Assembly (NCBI RefSeq): GCF_000283655.1
Contig: NC_016588.1
Coordinates: forward strand, 231,745 to 295,744
Source: Azospirillum lipoferum 4B
Lineage (GTDB): Bacteria > Pseudomonadota > Alphaproteobacteria > Azospirillales > Azospirillaceae
Direction of reading: 5' to 3'
DNA: 64,000 nucleotides
The notes under the pieces were generated by a model. It saw only the letters and a program-made list of their open reading frames with translations, did no database searches and was not told the origin of the DNA. Both the position numbers and the translations under genes were made by a program. Positions 35,061 through 43,837 of the stretch are shown piece after piece (within the stretch, counting starts at the first letter, position 1; each line of letters opens with the position of its first letter).

Positions 35061-35904
35061 GGGCGTGTCGTCAGTTATGGGATTCCCAGCGGTAGGAATG
35101 CGTGATTCATAGAGGGTCGGCTGACGGGAGGGCCGACGAATGCGACGCTATGCTTTGCGCGACGATCAGTGGGAGCGGGTCCAGGATTTTCTGCCGGGGC
35201 GGGTAGGCCATGTCGGGGGGACGGCGAAGGACAACCGCCTGTTCGTCGAGGCGGTGCTGTACCGTTACCGGGCTGGCATTCCCTGGCGCGACCTGCCCAC
35301 CCGGTTCGGGGATTGGAAGAACACCCACCGCCGCTACCGCCGCTGGTGCGAGAGCGGGGTGTTCGAGCGCCTTTTCAAAGCCCTGGCCGAGGACAGCGAC
35401 AACGAGTACATGATGCTCGACGCGACCATCGTCCGCGCCCACCAGCACAGCGCCGGGGCGCGAAAAAAGGGGGCGCCTGCCAAGCCATCGGCCGATCACG
35501 AGGGGGGCTGACGACGAAGATCCATGCCATCGTGGACGCCTTGGGCAACCCGGTGGCGATCTCCCTGACCCCCGGTCAGGCCTCTGACTTCAGCCAAGCC
35601 GCCCCTCTGCTCGACGCGGTCGAGCCGCAGGCCCTCATCGCCGACAAGGCCTATGATGGCGACGCCCTGATCGACGCATTGAAGGAGCGCGACATCGTCC
35701 CCGTCATCCCGTCCAAGGCTAATCGGCTGATCGCCCGCGATACCGATTTCGCCTTGTACCGCGAACGTAATCTCGTCGAGCGATTCTTCAACAAGCTGAA
35801 GGGCTTCCGAGCCATTGCAACTCGATACGACAAGCTTGCCAGCACTTTCTTGGCGGCTGTTTACCTCGTGTCGGCTGTCATCTGGCTCAACTGACGACAC
35901 GCCC
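35061..35904 (+). mobile_element. IS5-family (IS427-like) insertion sequence, 844 bp
   Basis: Perfect 16-bp terminal inverted repeats, GGGCGTGTCGTCAGTT at the left and its complement at the right end. A TA dinucleotide flanks both sides (within CTAG), consistent with the 2-bp target duplication of IS427-type elements. It carries one transposase made by frameshifting. Both ends are intact, so it may be active. Confidence 0.93.
35140..35894 (+). CDS. IS5-family transposase, two frames joined by programmed -1 frameshift
   Basis: The first frame (35140-35511, 123 residues, MRRYALRDDQWERVQDFLP) contains the N-terminal DNA-binding region and the first catalytic Asp (MMLDATIVRAHQ). The second frame (-1 relative to it, ending at 35894) contains GGLTTKIHAIVDALGNPV, the second Asp in LIADKAYDGD and the Glu in RNLVERFFNKLKGFRAIATRYDK. 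The frames overlap around A AAA AAG (35463-35469) followed by GGGG, a classic slippery heptamer. Ribosomes that slip back one base make the full DDE transposase; the rest make the short protein, which often acts as inhibitor. No sign of decay is seen. Confidence 0.9.
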
Positions 35905-36090
35905 TAGGTGTAGCGTCTCGCCCGCCCCCGTGCCATGGGGAAATGGCTGTTGAAGCGGGCATGGTCATTTCTCTGATTGGAGGCCAGTGGCGGCTTGTTC
36001 CGGTTCGAGGCGGGGTATCGCAGCGAGACATCCATTTCACGGAATTGACTGTTTGCACGGGCGATGCAAAGATCAGGAAATGAGTGGCAT

Positions 36091-37443
36091 ATGATACGCC
36101 ATTCTGAAAAGTCAGCATTGGCGGAAGTAATGAATATAGAAATTAGGGAAGTATACGAAGCGATTCATCGCGGTGACTTGCGCTTTGCGATGTGGGTGAT
36201 GAGGCATTTGCCGCCTGATCTGGATTACTTATTCCGAGACAGTGACGATCCTGCCGCAAGGCTTTGCTACCTTCGAGCGAAAGCCACGACATCTCGTGCT
36301 CTTGAGATATATCGGCCTTGCCCGATTCTTGGGCCTGCAGGACCGACCTTGCGGCCACGGCAACGTGCAATGATTGAAACTATTCTGACGAGCCATTGGA
36401 TGTCCTGGCAACGGGGGAACACGCCAGAACCAGTCTGCCGCAATGTGTTCAAGCGCTCAGAAGGAGAGGAGGAACTTAGAGGAGATGGAGTCAAGGTTGC
36501 TGTTATTTTTGGAAGGCATATACATTCCAATCCTTTGTACATAGAAAGTGATTTCTATATACACTTTAATAAATCATGTAAAGATTACGGTTGCGACGTT
36601 TATGCATATAATGCTGATGATATTACATATAGCTACGAAAGCAAAAACAATAAATGTATAAATAAAAATCTCGATGAATTGAGTGATTTTCTTGATAAAG
36701 TCAGGCCGGACATTGTGGTTTCGGATGGTAATTTTTCACCATCTAAGGATACGATAAATTCAAAATATTGGATAGAGAAGAAAGAATTGCTTGGCTTCAA
36801 GCTGGCAATTTGTGTTGGGGATAGTTACGACGATTCCTGCAATATACAGGAATGGCTGGATTGCTCTGATGTCGTCATTACAATGAATGAAACATCATTG
36901 CAAACATATGGTAAAATAAATGTCATGACTATACCATCTATTCCATTAAGCGAGAGTCTTCTGAAGGCATCAGATAGTAAAGATATACCGATTTCTTGTA
37001 TTGGTTCTGCCAACAGAAATCGTGATGCTTGGCTTCGGCCCTTTCAGGCTCTGGGGTTGAAAATATTTGCATCCTTGCACGACAGGACCAAAGAAAATGC
37101 GCCAAATTCAGAGAAATATAGAGATATAATGGGGAGATCAAAAATTATATTTAATAATGGTGTTGTTTCTCCTCTTGTTCATATACAAACTGGTAGATTT
37201 TATGAGGCAATTATGTCTAAAGCAGTTATTTTGGAAGAGGTTGGATCTCCGGCATACAAATATTTTTCTGAGTATGTCCATTACATACCCGTAGCTAATA
37301 TAGATCAGGCTATATCTTTTAGTCAGTTCCTTCTGGAGAACGAGGATTGGAGGTCTATGATCGCAAATTCTGCGAAGGATTATTGGGATAAACATTATGC
37401 AACTCCTTTGTTCTGGGAATCTCTCATGCGAAGGCTGAAGTGA
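36091..37443 (+). CDS. Glycosyltransferase of the CgeB/GT1_2 type, AT-rich
   Basis: A 450-residue protein. Its C-terminal half resembles CgeB-like glycosyltransferases: DIVVSDGNFSPSKD, LGFKLAICVGDSYDDSCNIQEWLDCSDVVITMNE, ISCIGSANRNRDAWLRPFQALG, then SKIIFNNGVVSPLVHIQTGRFYEAIMSKAVILEE and YFSEYVHYIPVANIDQAISF, the usual end of the Glyco_trans_1_2 fold. The N-terminal third is poorly recognisable. The gene is far more AT-rich than its neighbours and uses codons rare here (AAA, ATA, TTT), a sign of recent transfer. I chose ATG 36091 with AGGAAA 10 nt upstream; ATG 36064 and 36130 are alternatives. Its sugar is unknown. Confidence 0.72.
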   Translation: MIRHSEKSALAEVMNIEIREVYEAIHRGDLRFAMWVMRHLPPDLDYLFRDSDDPAARLCYLRAKATTSRALEIYRPCPILGPAGPTLRPRQRAMIETILTSHWMSWQRGNTPEPVCRNVFKRSEGEEELRGDGVKVAVIFGRHIHSNPLYIESDFYIHFNKSCKDYGCDVYAYNADDITYSYESKNNKCINKNLDELSDFLDKVRPDIVVSDGNFSPSKDTINSKYWIEKKELLGFKLAICVGDSYDDSCNIQEWLDCSDVVITMNETSLQTYGKINVMTIPSIPLSESLLKASDSKDIPISCIGSANRNRDAWLRPFQALGLKIFASLHDRTKENAPNSEKYRDIMGRSKIIFNNGVVSPLVHIQTGRFYEAIMSKAVILEEVGSPAYKYFSEYVHYIPVANIDQAISFSQFLLENEDWRSMIANSAKDYWDKHYATPLFWESLMRRLK

Positions 37444-37549
37444 AGACCAAAGAGCGCAATTTTCAATATTAATAATCATTAATGAGTGCAAAGTATATAA
37501 AATGAAAAATGATAAATCCATTGTTGCAAAACTAGAGGAAAGCCCCTGT

Positions 37550-37585
37550 CATAGTGGGAAGCCAATCCATTGGCTTCCCACTATG
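37550..37585. terminator. Perfect 17-bp hairpin between convergent genes
   Basis: Arms CATAGTGGGAAGCCAAT and ATTGGCTTCCCACTATG with a 2-nt CC turn. The minus-strand aminotransferase's TAG (37581-37583) is inside the right arm. There is no T-run, so termination would be hairpin-driven or Rho-dependent. Confidence 0.65.
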
Positions 37586-38723
37586 AATTCAGCGCGGTGA
37601 CCATTGCCTGGATTACCCGTTCGACTTCGTCGTCCTTCAGGAACGGGTGCATCGGCAGGCTCAGCACGCGCCCGGCCAACCGCTCCGTGCGCGCCAGGCC
37701 GCTCGCTCCCAGGGGGATGCGGTTCCGATAGGCCGGCTGCAAGTGGACGGGAACCGGGTAATGGACCCCGGTTCCGATCCCGTGCCCGCGCAGCCGGTCC
37801 GCAACGGCGTCCCTGTCATCCAGTTCGACGACATACTGGTGGAAGACATGGGTCGCTCCCGGCCTGCGGACGGGCAGGGTGACGGGGAGACCGGCCAGCC
37901 CGCGATCATAGGTGGCAGCAATGGCCCGGCGCCGCTCGTTCCAACCGGGCAGATGGCGAAGACCGACCCGCAGGATCGCCGCCTGCAATTCGTCGAGTCG
38001 GCTGTTCCGTCCCACCATGTCGCTGATGTAGCGCTCCCGCCAGCCATACTGGCGCAGGCTGCGGGCGCGTTCGGCGATGGCGGCGTCGCGGGCGACCAGC
38101 GCGCCGCCGTCTCCGAGCGCCCCCAAATTCTTGGTCGGGTAGAAGCTGTAGGATGCGGCGGCGCCGAAGCTGCCGACGGGGCGGCTCCGCCACAGGGCGC
38201 CATGGGCCTGGGCCATATCCTCCACGACCGTCAGGCCGTGTCTGTCGGCAATCGCCATCACCGCATCCAGGTCGACCGGCTGGCCGTAAAGATGAACCGG
38301 CACGATGGCGCGGATTGGCGGCGTTCCAGGCGGCGGAGCGGCCAGAGCGGCTTCCAATGCGGCAGGATCCAACCCGTGCGCCTCGTCGACATCGACCAGG
38401 ATGGGGGTGGCGCCGGCCATCTCGATGGCGGCGACGGTGGCCACCGCCGTGTGCGATACGGTCACCACCGCGGCTCCGGGACCGATGCCCACGGCTTCCA
38501 GGGCCAGGACCAGGGCATCCGTGCCGTTGGCGACGCCCACCGCATGCAGGCCGCCGGTTCCGGCTTCTCCGGCGAAAGCGGCGAACTCCGCTTCGAAGGC
38601 CGTGACTTCGCGGCCAAGGATGTACCAGCCGCTGTCGATCACCCGGCGGACGGCATCTTCGATCTCGTCGCGGTGGGCTTGGCACCAGGCGCCGGGATTG
38701 GTCTGTGCGATGGGAGCGTGCAT
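37581..38723 (-). CDS. DegT/DnrJ/EryC1/StrS-family sugar aminotransferase
   Basis: A 380-residue PLP-dependent enzyme. Motifs are GVANGTDALVLALEAVGIGPGAAV, VDVDEAHGLDPAALEAAL, VVEDMAQAHGALW, and the PLP-binding Lys in SFYPTKNLGALGDGG, followed by YISDMVGRNSRLDELQAAIL and GIGTGVHYPVPVHLQPAY. Such enzymes convert keto-sugar nucleotides to amino sugars for O-antigen, capsule or protein glycans. Its start (38723) is 13 nt after the SDR stop, so both belong to one minus-strand operon with the four-domain fusion upstream. The likely partner substrate would be the SDR product. Its stop codon lies within a hairpin. Confidence 0.92.
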   Translation of the reverse strand: MHAPIAQTNPGAWCQAHRDEIEDAVRRVIDSGWYILGREVTAFEAEFAAFAGEAGTGGLHAVGVANGTDALVLALEAVGIGPGAAVVTVSHTAVATVAAIEMAGATPILVDVDEAHGLDPAALEAALAAPPPGTPPIRAIVPVHLYGQPVDLDAVMAIADRHGLTVVEDMAQAHGALWRSRPVGSFGAAASYSFYPTKNLGALGDGGALVARDAAIAERARSLRQYGWRERYISDMVGRNSRLDELQAAILRVGLRHLPGWNERRRAIAATYDRGLAGLPVTLPVRRPGATHVFHQYVVELDDRDAVADRLRGHGIGTGVHYPVPVHLQPAYRNRIPLGASGLARTERLAGRVLSLPMHPFLKDDEVERVIQAMVTALNS

Positions 38724-38736
38724 GGTCCTGTCCGGC

Positions 38737-39771
38737 TCAGAGGTAATGGGCGAGGTGCTGGCGGTAATAATCGACGGTCCGGCGCAACCCTTCCTCCAGG
38801 CTGACCCGTGGCGACCAGCCGGTCGCCGTGCGGAACGCCGTGTCGTCCGCGTAATAGTCGCCGATATCGATGCGCTTCCTGTCCGATGGGAACTCTCGGG
38901 TGCTGAACGTTCCATCGGAATGGCGGGCCAGGATCTCGGCGGTTTCCCGCAGGCTGACGACCCGGTCGCCGCCGAGATTGAAGGCCTTTCCTTCCAGTTC
39001 GGGTGTCAGCATCGCCAGCATCATGGCGTCCACCGCATCATCGACATAGGTGTAGTCGCGAAGCTGGTCTCCTCCCCAGACCTCGAAAGGACGGCCTTCC
39101 ACGACGGCGCGTACCCAGACGCCGAGAAAGGTCTGACGGGCGTCCTTGATCCGCATGCGCGGTCCATAGGTGTTGGTCAGGCGCAGCACGGCGGTCGGCA
39201 GCCCGTATACCTTGGAATAGAGGAGATGATAGGATTCTCCGGCGATCTTGTTGATGCCGTTGACGTCGACCGGGTCGAGCGGATGCTTCTCGTCGACCGG
39301 CAGATAGCGGGGGCGGCCGTAGATCTGGCGCGTGCTGGCGAAGACGATGCGGGCGCCCTGATTGTGCTGGCGGCAGATTTCCAGCAGGCTGAGCTGGGCA
39401 GTGCCGTTGATGGCCAGATCGGTGAATGGATCGGTCATCGAATCCATGTGCGAGGTCTGCCCGGCCAGATTGAAGATCATTTCCCGGTCGCGGGCCAACC
39501 ATCGCAGGCTGTGCGGGTCGCGAATATCCGAGATGTTGATCTGCACCCTGCCGCCCGGGCCCCCGCATCCGTCCATGTTGAACGGGTTGCCGCCATAATC
39601 CGGCACAAGGCTGTCCACGACGACGACATCAGCCCCCAGCCCGGCCAGCCTTCTGGCGAGCGTCGAGCCGATGAAGCCCATTCCGCCCGTGATCAGGACC
39701 CGGCGGTCCCGCCAGCGGGCGGGATCGTCGAAGGCGGCGGACGGGCTGCAGGCCGGGGAAATGTCGTTCAT
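38737..39771 (-). CDS. NAD-dependent nucleotide-sugar epimerase/dehydratase (extended SDR)
   Basis: A 344-residue SDR. The NAD site is VLITGGMGFIGSTLARRLAGLGADVVVVDSL; later IFNLAGQTSHMDSMTDPF, FASTRQIYGRP and GGDQLRDYTYVDDAVDAMM are typical of nucleotide-sugar SDRs. The usual YxxxK is replaced: the matching stretch reads DVNGINKIAGESYHLLYSKVYG, with Asn where Tyr is expected and Lys kept. This could mark a subfamily that uses another acid/base or an altered activity. It sits 32 nt after the fusion gene and 13 nt before the aminotransferase. The product is probably a keto- or epimerised sugar for the aminotransferase. The exact reaction cannot be told. Confidence 0.85.
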   Translation of the reverse strand: MNDISPACSPSAAFDDPARWRDRRVLITGGMGFIGSTLARRLAGLGADVVVVDSLVPDYGGNPFNMDGCGGPGGRVQINISDIRDPHSLRWLARDREMIFNLAGQTSHMDSMTDPFTDLAINGTAQLSLLEICRQHNQGARIVFASTRQIYGRPRYLPVDEKHPLDPVDVNGINKIAGESYHLLYSKVYGLPTAVLRLTNTYGPRMRIKDARQTFLGVWVRAVVEGRPFEVWGGDQLRDYTYVDDAVDAMMLAMLTPELEGKAFNLGGDRVVSLRETAEILARHSDGTFSTREFPSDRKRIDIGDYYADDTAFRTATGWSPRVSLEEGLRRTVDYYRQHLAHYL

Positions 39772-39803
39772 CAGGGGAGTTCCCAGTTAGGAAGGAGCCT
39801 GCG

Positions 39804-42800
39804 TCAGATCGGCTTGCGCGCTTCGACGAACAGGCTGTCCGGCTTGCGCACCCGTCCGTTCGCCTCGACATCCAGACCATAGGCGGCGAAGCCTGCGATG
39901 CGCGAGTCCGACGCGGCCGTCACGGCGGCTTCGATGAAGCCGGTCTCCGTCAGCAGCCGGCGCAGCGAGAAGCGGTCGTACATCCATTGATGGACCTCGC
40001 CGGATTGCCGGAAGCGTCCGATCGCTTCGGCCGAGAGCGTTGTTGGATGCGACGGCTTCGCGGCCTGCGGTGCCGCGGCGGCTTCGGCCCGGATTTGGGC
40101 GATCATGCCCTTGGCCTCCCATCCGATCCTCTCGACGATGAAGTCTTCCGCGGGCAGGGGCACGCGGCGCAAGGCACGCAACATCTCGCCGCCGCTCTCG
40201 TTGCGGACCATCTGGTCTAGCAGTTCCAGCATCATCCAGTCGTAACGGTCCGCGGCTTCCTTGTCGCCGGAATCGGCCCGGTTCAGGAACTCCAGGTACA
40301 GGCGGCAGATCCGTTCCAGATCGGGAATGGCGATGCGCAGGATCCCGCCGGGCTTCAGCACCCGCAGGCAGTCCGCGAGGAAGGCCGGCACGGCGGATTT
40401 CGGCAGATGTTCCAGCACATGGGAATGGTAGACCGCGTCGAAGGTGCCTTCGGCGAAGGGCAACGGGTGGCGTGTCACATCGTGCGGCATCACCGCGCTG
40501 TCGCGCGGCGCGACATCCAGATTGACCCAGTCGCCATGGAAGTGGCTGCCGCAGCCGATGTTGAGCAGGGCAGGGCGCAAGGGAACGACCGGTTCCACCA
40601 CTTCGCACAGGAAGCTGCGGGTCGGGGTGCTTTCCCCCAGAACGGCGGACAGATCGTAGGGGATGCTGCCCCAGACGCGCCGCACGGCCAAGCCGTTGCG
40701 GGCGAACAGGACGCGCAGTTCGCCCTCGTTGAGGATGACCTCGACGGTCGGCTGGCCATAGGCCAGCTTCGTCAGGTAGGTGGTCGGGCGGTTGTGCAGC
40801 ACCGGCACCGTGTGGAAGATCACGAAGCGCTTGGCCGCGCGCCGGCTTTCGGCAATGGCCGCCTCGTAATCGACGATGTGCATCAGCGCGACGCCGTTGA
40901 ACACGATGTCGACGCCGGCGTCGGCCACCGGCAGCCGGGTGGCGTCGGCGATTTCGAAAGGCGTTCCGGGGCGCTGCCGCCGGGCCAGGCCGATGAGGGT
41001 GGCGGAGCGGTCGATGCCGGCATAGCGGACGCGGCCGCCCAGCAGGTGATCGAACACCTCCTTGTAGTAGCCGCTGGCGCAGCCGACCTCCAGCAGCGTC
41101 GGCGCCTCCAGGCCGCAGGCGGCCACCGCCGTCGCGGCGACTGCCAGGTCGATGCGCGCCTGCCCCTGCCGCATCCCGGTCAGCAGGTCGCGATAGGCAG
41201 CCTCCTGGCGCTCCGCGACATCGTCCTGTTCCCAGGCGCTGCCGGACCAGTCGCTGCCGCTCAGCCGGAGCGCGGTCTGCCGGTCGATCACCGCATAGCC
41301 GGCTGACGAGGCGCCGGCCGCCGCCGCGGAAGCGGCGGCACCGGCGGAACCCGCCACGTCGTCCATCTTTGTGTTGCGGGTCTGGCCGAAACGCGGATCG
41401 CCGGGAATGGCCAGCCGGTACAGCGGCGCCAGCTTGCCGAAGGCGGCCTCGATCGATGCCAGATAAGGCTTGTAGAGCTCGTCCACCAGGAACGGCATGT
41501 TGGCGCGCACCTGATAATCGCGCAGGCGCAGATCGTAGGTGCCGGCGCCTATATGCTTGATGCCGTGGAAATGGACGAAGACCAGCGGCTCGTCGTCCAC
41601 CATGACGGTTCCGTCGTCCCGACGGTGAAGGCGGTGGTTGTCGACGTTCCACAGCGCAAGATTGATCCCCTTGCCGTCCAGGATGCGCAGATTGGGATAT
41701 CGATCCGGCCAGCGGTCCAGATATTTCTGATCGGCGAAGCGGTCGTCCTCCAGCCTGTCATGGCACCAGGCAAGGCAGTCGCTCCGGTAATCCTCCAGGC
41801 AGCGGCGGCCTTCCCGGTCGTTGCGCCAGGAAACCCAGGCGACGTTGAAGCGACCGTAAACCAGGCGGTCGGCGCAGGCCGGCGAAAAACGATGCGGGGT
41901 GATGGCCACCGATCCGTCGCCGATCGCCGTGAACACCTCTTCCGGCGAGCGGTAGAAATACAGGTCGGAATCCAGGTAGGTGATATGACCGATGTCCGGA
42001 TTCAGGGCCAGGATCATGCGGGGCAGGCACGGGGTGCAGGTGAAATAATATTCGACCTTGGTCCGGTCGGCGCGGCAGGCGGCCAGATCGGGATCGAAAT
42101 CCTCCAACTCGCTCAAACGGATCGCGGTTGCCGCCGGTTGCTGTTCCGTCACGATCCGATGGGCGGTGTCGTCCAGGCAAAGGACATGGAAACGGGCGTC
42201 CGGCAGGAAGCGCCGGATCGACTCCATCATGACCAGCCCGCGGGCCGCATAATTCCCGTCGAAATAGGTGCAGAAATGGCGGATCGGTCGGCCTGCCCCG
42301 GCCGGCGTCTCTTCAACGGTTGCGGAAACCCGTTCCGGCATCCTCTTTCCCCTGTCTGCGTTTCCTGCCGCGGCAGCCAGATGACGCCGGACGATGGTGT
42401 CGAAATCATGAATGCGCCGGGCCATGGAATGGTCGCGCAGGCAACGTTCCCGGCCTCGGCGGGCGATGGCGCGCCGCTCTTCGGGATTTGCCAGGTAATG
42501 ATGTATTTTTTCCAGAAGCTCCCCTTCGCTTCTGAACGTCTCGATTTCCCGGCCGATCTCGAAATACCGGGAAAGATTGTCGTGATGTTCGGTCAGAAGG
42601 AAGGCGCCGCTGCCCGTCGTCTCGAACAGCCGCATGTTGGCCGTCTCATTGCCGGCAACATCGAAGACGGTGCCGTCGGGTGCCACGGCGTTCATGTCGC
42701 TGCGGCTGTCGAAGACGATGCGGCCGCTGCGCAGCACCCGGTGCATGGGCAGTCCGAAAACCGGAGGCCGTGCCCAGCGTGCAAGAGCCGGCGGCAAGGC

Positions 42801-43511
42801 TTCCGGTGGCGTGGTGAGGTGGAAGGCACAGTCGAACGCGCCGGACAGCGCCTTTTCCCCCAGCAGGGTCAGCAGCCTGTTGCGGCGAGCATGCTGATGC
42901 GGGGTATAGGAGCCGGCGAACAGCAGATCGTGCCGCTCTTCCGATGGCCCGATTGCATCGCCGATCCAGGCCGGGAAGCCCGGCATGAAATGTTCCGCGG
43001 CCTTGGCGCCAAGCCGCAATGCCATGTCCCGCATCGCCGACAATCCGGACAGCAGCACATCGAATTCGGACCAATCGGTTCCCGTCGGCACCGGAGCGGC
43101 CTGCCAGCCGACCACCAGGGGCGGGCGCCGGGTCAAGCTGCGGACGAAACGGGAATCGAAGCTGGTGCAGTCGCTGAAATACAGGATATCGGGCGCGAGA
43201 AGATCGATCTGCCGACGCAGAATATCCTGAATGACATTCCCATGACCTGGGATGGTCATCCCATGCTCGCGCAGCCACGCTCCTTGCGTTGAGCCGTTAT
43301 TGGCGACGATAAAATGGGAATCGTAGCCGATCCCCTCCAAGTACGGGGCGATGTTGTGAAGAGCACTGAAGCCGTCCCGAAGCAATGCGTCGGTCTGTTC
43401 ACGGAAACCGGCGGCCTTCAACTCGGGGTGTTCGGTATAAAAGCTCTCCAGATAGGGAGCATAAAAGGTTTCAACCTGGACGATCCGCAAATTCTTGCGC
43501 TGTGTGCTCAT
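39804..43511 (-). CDS. Four-domain fusion: CgeB-like glycosyltransferase, GT-A-like transferase, two methyltransferases
   Basis: A 1,235-residue multi-enzyme. Residues about 8-395 are CgeB/GT1_2-like (RIVQVETFYAPYLESFY, LLAPDILYFSDCTSFDSRFV, MRLFETTGSGAFLLTEHHDNLSRYF). About 408-715 are GT-A-like with a DxD (HFCTYFDGNYAARGLVMMESIRRFLPDARFHVLCLDD, ITYLDSDLYFYRSPEEVF, FVHFHGIKHI). An Ala/Gly linker near 720 leads to a SAM methyltransferase (about 730-975, LLEVGCASGYYKEVFDHLLGG) and a second one (about 976-1235, LLNIGCGSHFHGDWVNLDVAP, FDAVYHSHVLEHLP, LKPGGILRIAIPDLERI). It heads an operon with the SDR and aminotransferase. ATG 43511 is chosen because the first domain starts there; no clear Shine-Dalgarno is seen. 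It could add and methylate two sugars in succession. Substrates are unknown. Confidence 0.85.
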   Translation of the reverse strand: MSTQRKNLRIVQVETFYAPYLESFYTEHPELKAAGFREQTDALLRDGFSALHNIAPYLEGIGYDSHFIVANNGSTQGAWLREHGMTIPGHGNVIQDILRRQIDLLAPDILYFSDCTSFDSRFVRSLTRRPPLVVGWQAAPVPTGTDWSEFDVLLSGLSAMRDMALRLGAKAAEHFMPGFPAWIGDAIGPSEERHDLLFAGSYTPHQHARRNRLLTLLGEKALSGAFDCAFHLTTPPEALPPALARWARPPVFGLPMHRVLRSGRIVFDSRSDMNAVAPDGTVFDVAGNETANMRLFETTGSGAFLLTEHHDNLSRYFEIGREIETFRSEGELLEKIHHYLANPEERRAIARRGRERCLRDHSMARRIHDFDTIVRRHLAAAAGNADRGKRMPERVSATVEETPAGAGRPIRHFCTYFDGNYAARGLVMMESIRRFLPDARFHVLCLDDTAHRIVTEQQPAATAIRLSELEDFDPDLAACRADRTKVEYYFTCTPCLPRMILALNPDIGHITYLDSDLYFYRSPEEVFTAIGDGSVAITPHRFSPACADRLVYGRFNVAWVSWRNDREGRRCLEDYRSDCLAWCHDRLEDDRFADQKYLDRWPDRYPNLRILDGKGINLALWNVDNHRLHRRDDGTVMVDDEPLVFVHFHGIKHIGAGTYDLRLRDYQVRANMPFLVDELYKPYLASIEAAFGKLAPLYRLAIPGDPRFGQTRNTKMDDVAGSAGAAASAAAAGASSAGYAVIDRQTALRLSGSDWSGSAWEQDDVAERQEAAYRDLLTGMRQGQARIDLAVAATAVAACGLEAPTLLEVGCASGYYKEVFDHLLGGRVRYAGIDRSATLIGLARRQRPGTPFEIADATRLPVADAGVDIVFNGVALMHIVDYEAAIAESRRAAKRFVIFHTVPVLHNRPTTYLTKLAYGQPTVEVILNEGELRVLFARNGLAVRRVWGSIPYDLSAVLGESTPTRSFLCEVVEPVVPLRPALLNIGCGSHFHGDWVNLDVAPRDSAVMPHDVTRHPLPFAEGTFDAVYHSHVLEHLPKSAVPAFLADCLRVLKPGGILRIAIPDLERICRLYLEFLNRADSGDKEAADRYDWMMLELLDQMVRNESGGEMLRALRRVPLPAEDFIVERIGWEAKGMIAQIRAEAAAAPQAAKPSHPTTLSAEAIGRFRQSGEVHQWMYDRFSLRRLLTETGFIEAAVTAASDSRIAGFAAYGLDVEANGRVRKPDSLFVEARKPI

Positions 43512-43837
43512 GGAAGATGCCATCTTTCGAGCCATGACGGAGGTCGTCAGGTGAAACCATGTTCGGCCCCTCGGCCGCTCGCCGCCGACCATAGCGATTG
43601 CCAGAAAGGGCGGCAACGGTAACGGCGTCTTCCCGCCTGTCCCGGCGATGGGTGTCCTTACCCTTCGCACCTTCCATTGGAGAAGGGTCAAGGTGCTTTG
43701 ATTGGAGCAATCGACTCTATAAGATAAGTGTTTCTCAGGGTAGTGACTGTACGGGTGCGGATCGTGGAGATGGGCATAGGGTGCCGAAGCGGCGGCTTTC
43801 AAGCGAGTGAAAAGAGGCACCTTCCGGTTGTGAATTC
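43512..43837. other. 326-nt divergent intergenic region
   Basis: It separates the fusion gene from the fucosyltransferase-like gene. A possible plus-strand promoter is TTGATT (43698-43703), 16 nt, TAAGAT (43720-43725). The half near 43838 is AT-richer, matching the composition of the next gene. No gene is supported. Confidence 0.45.
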
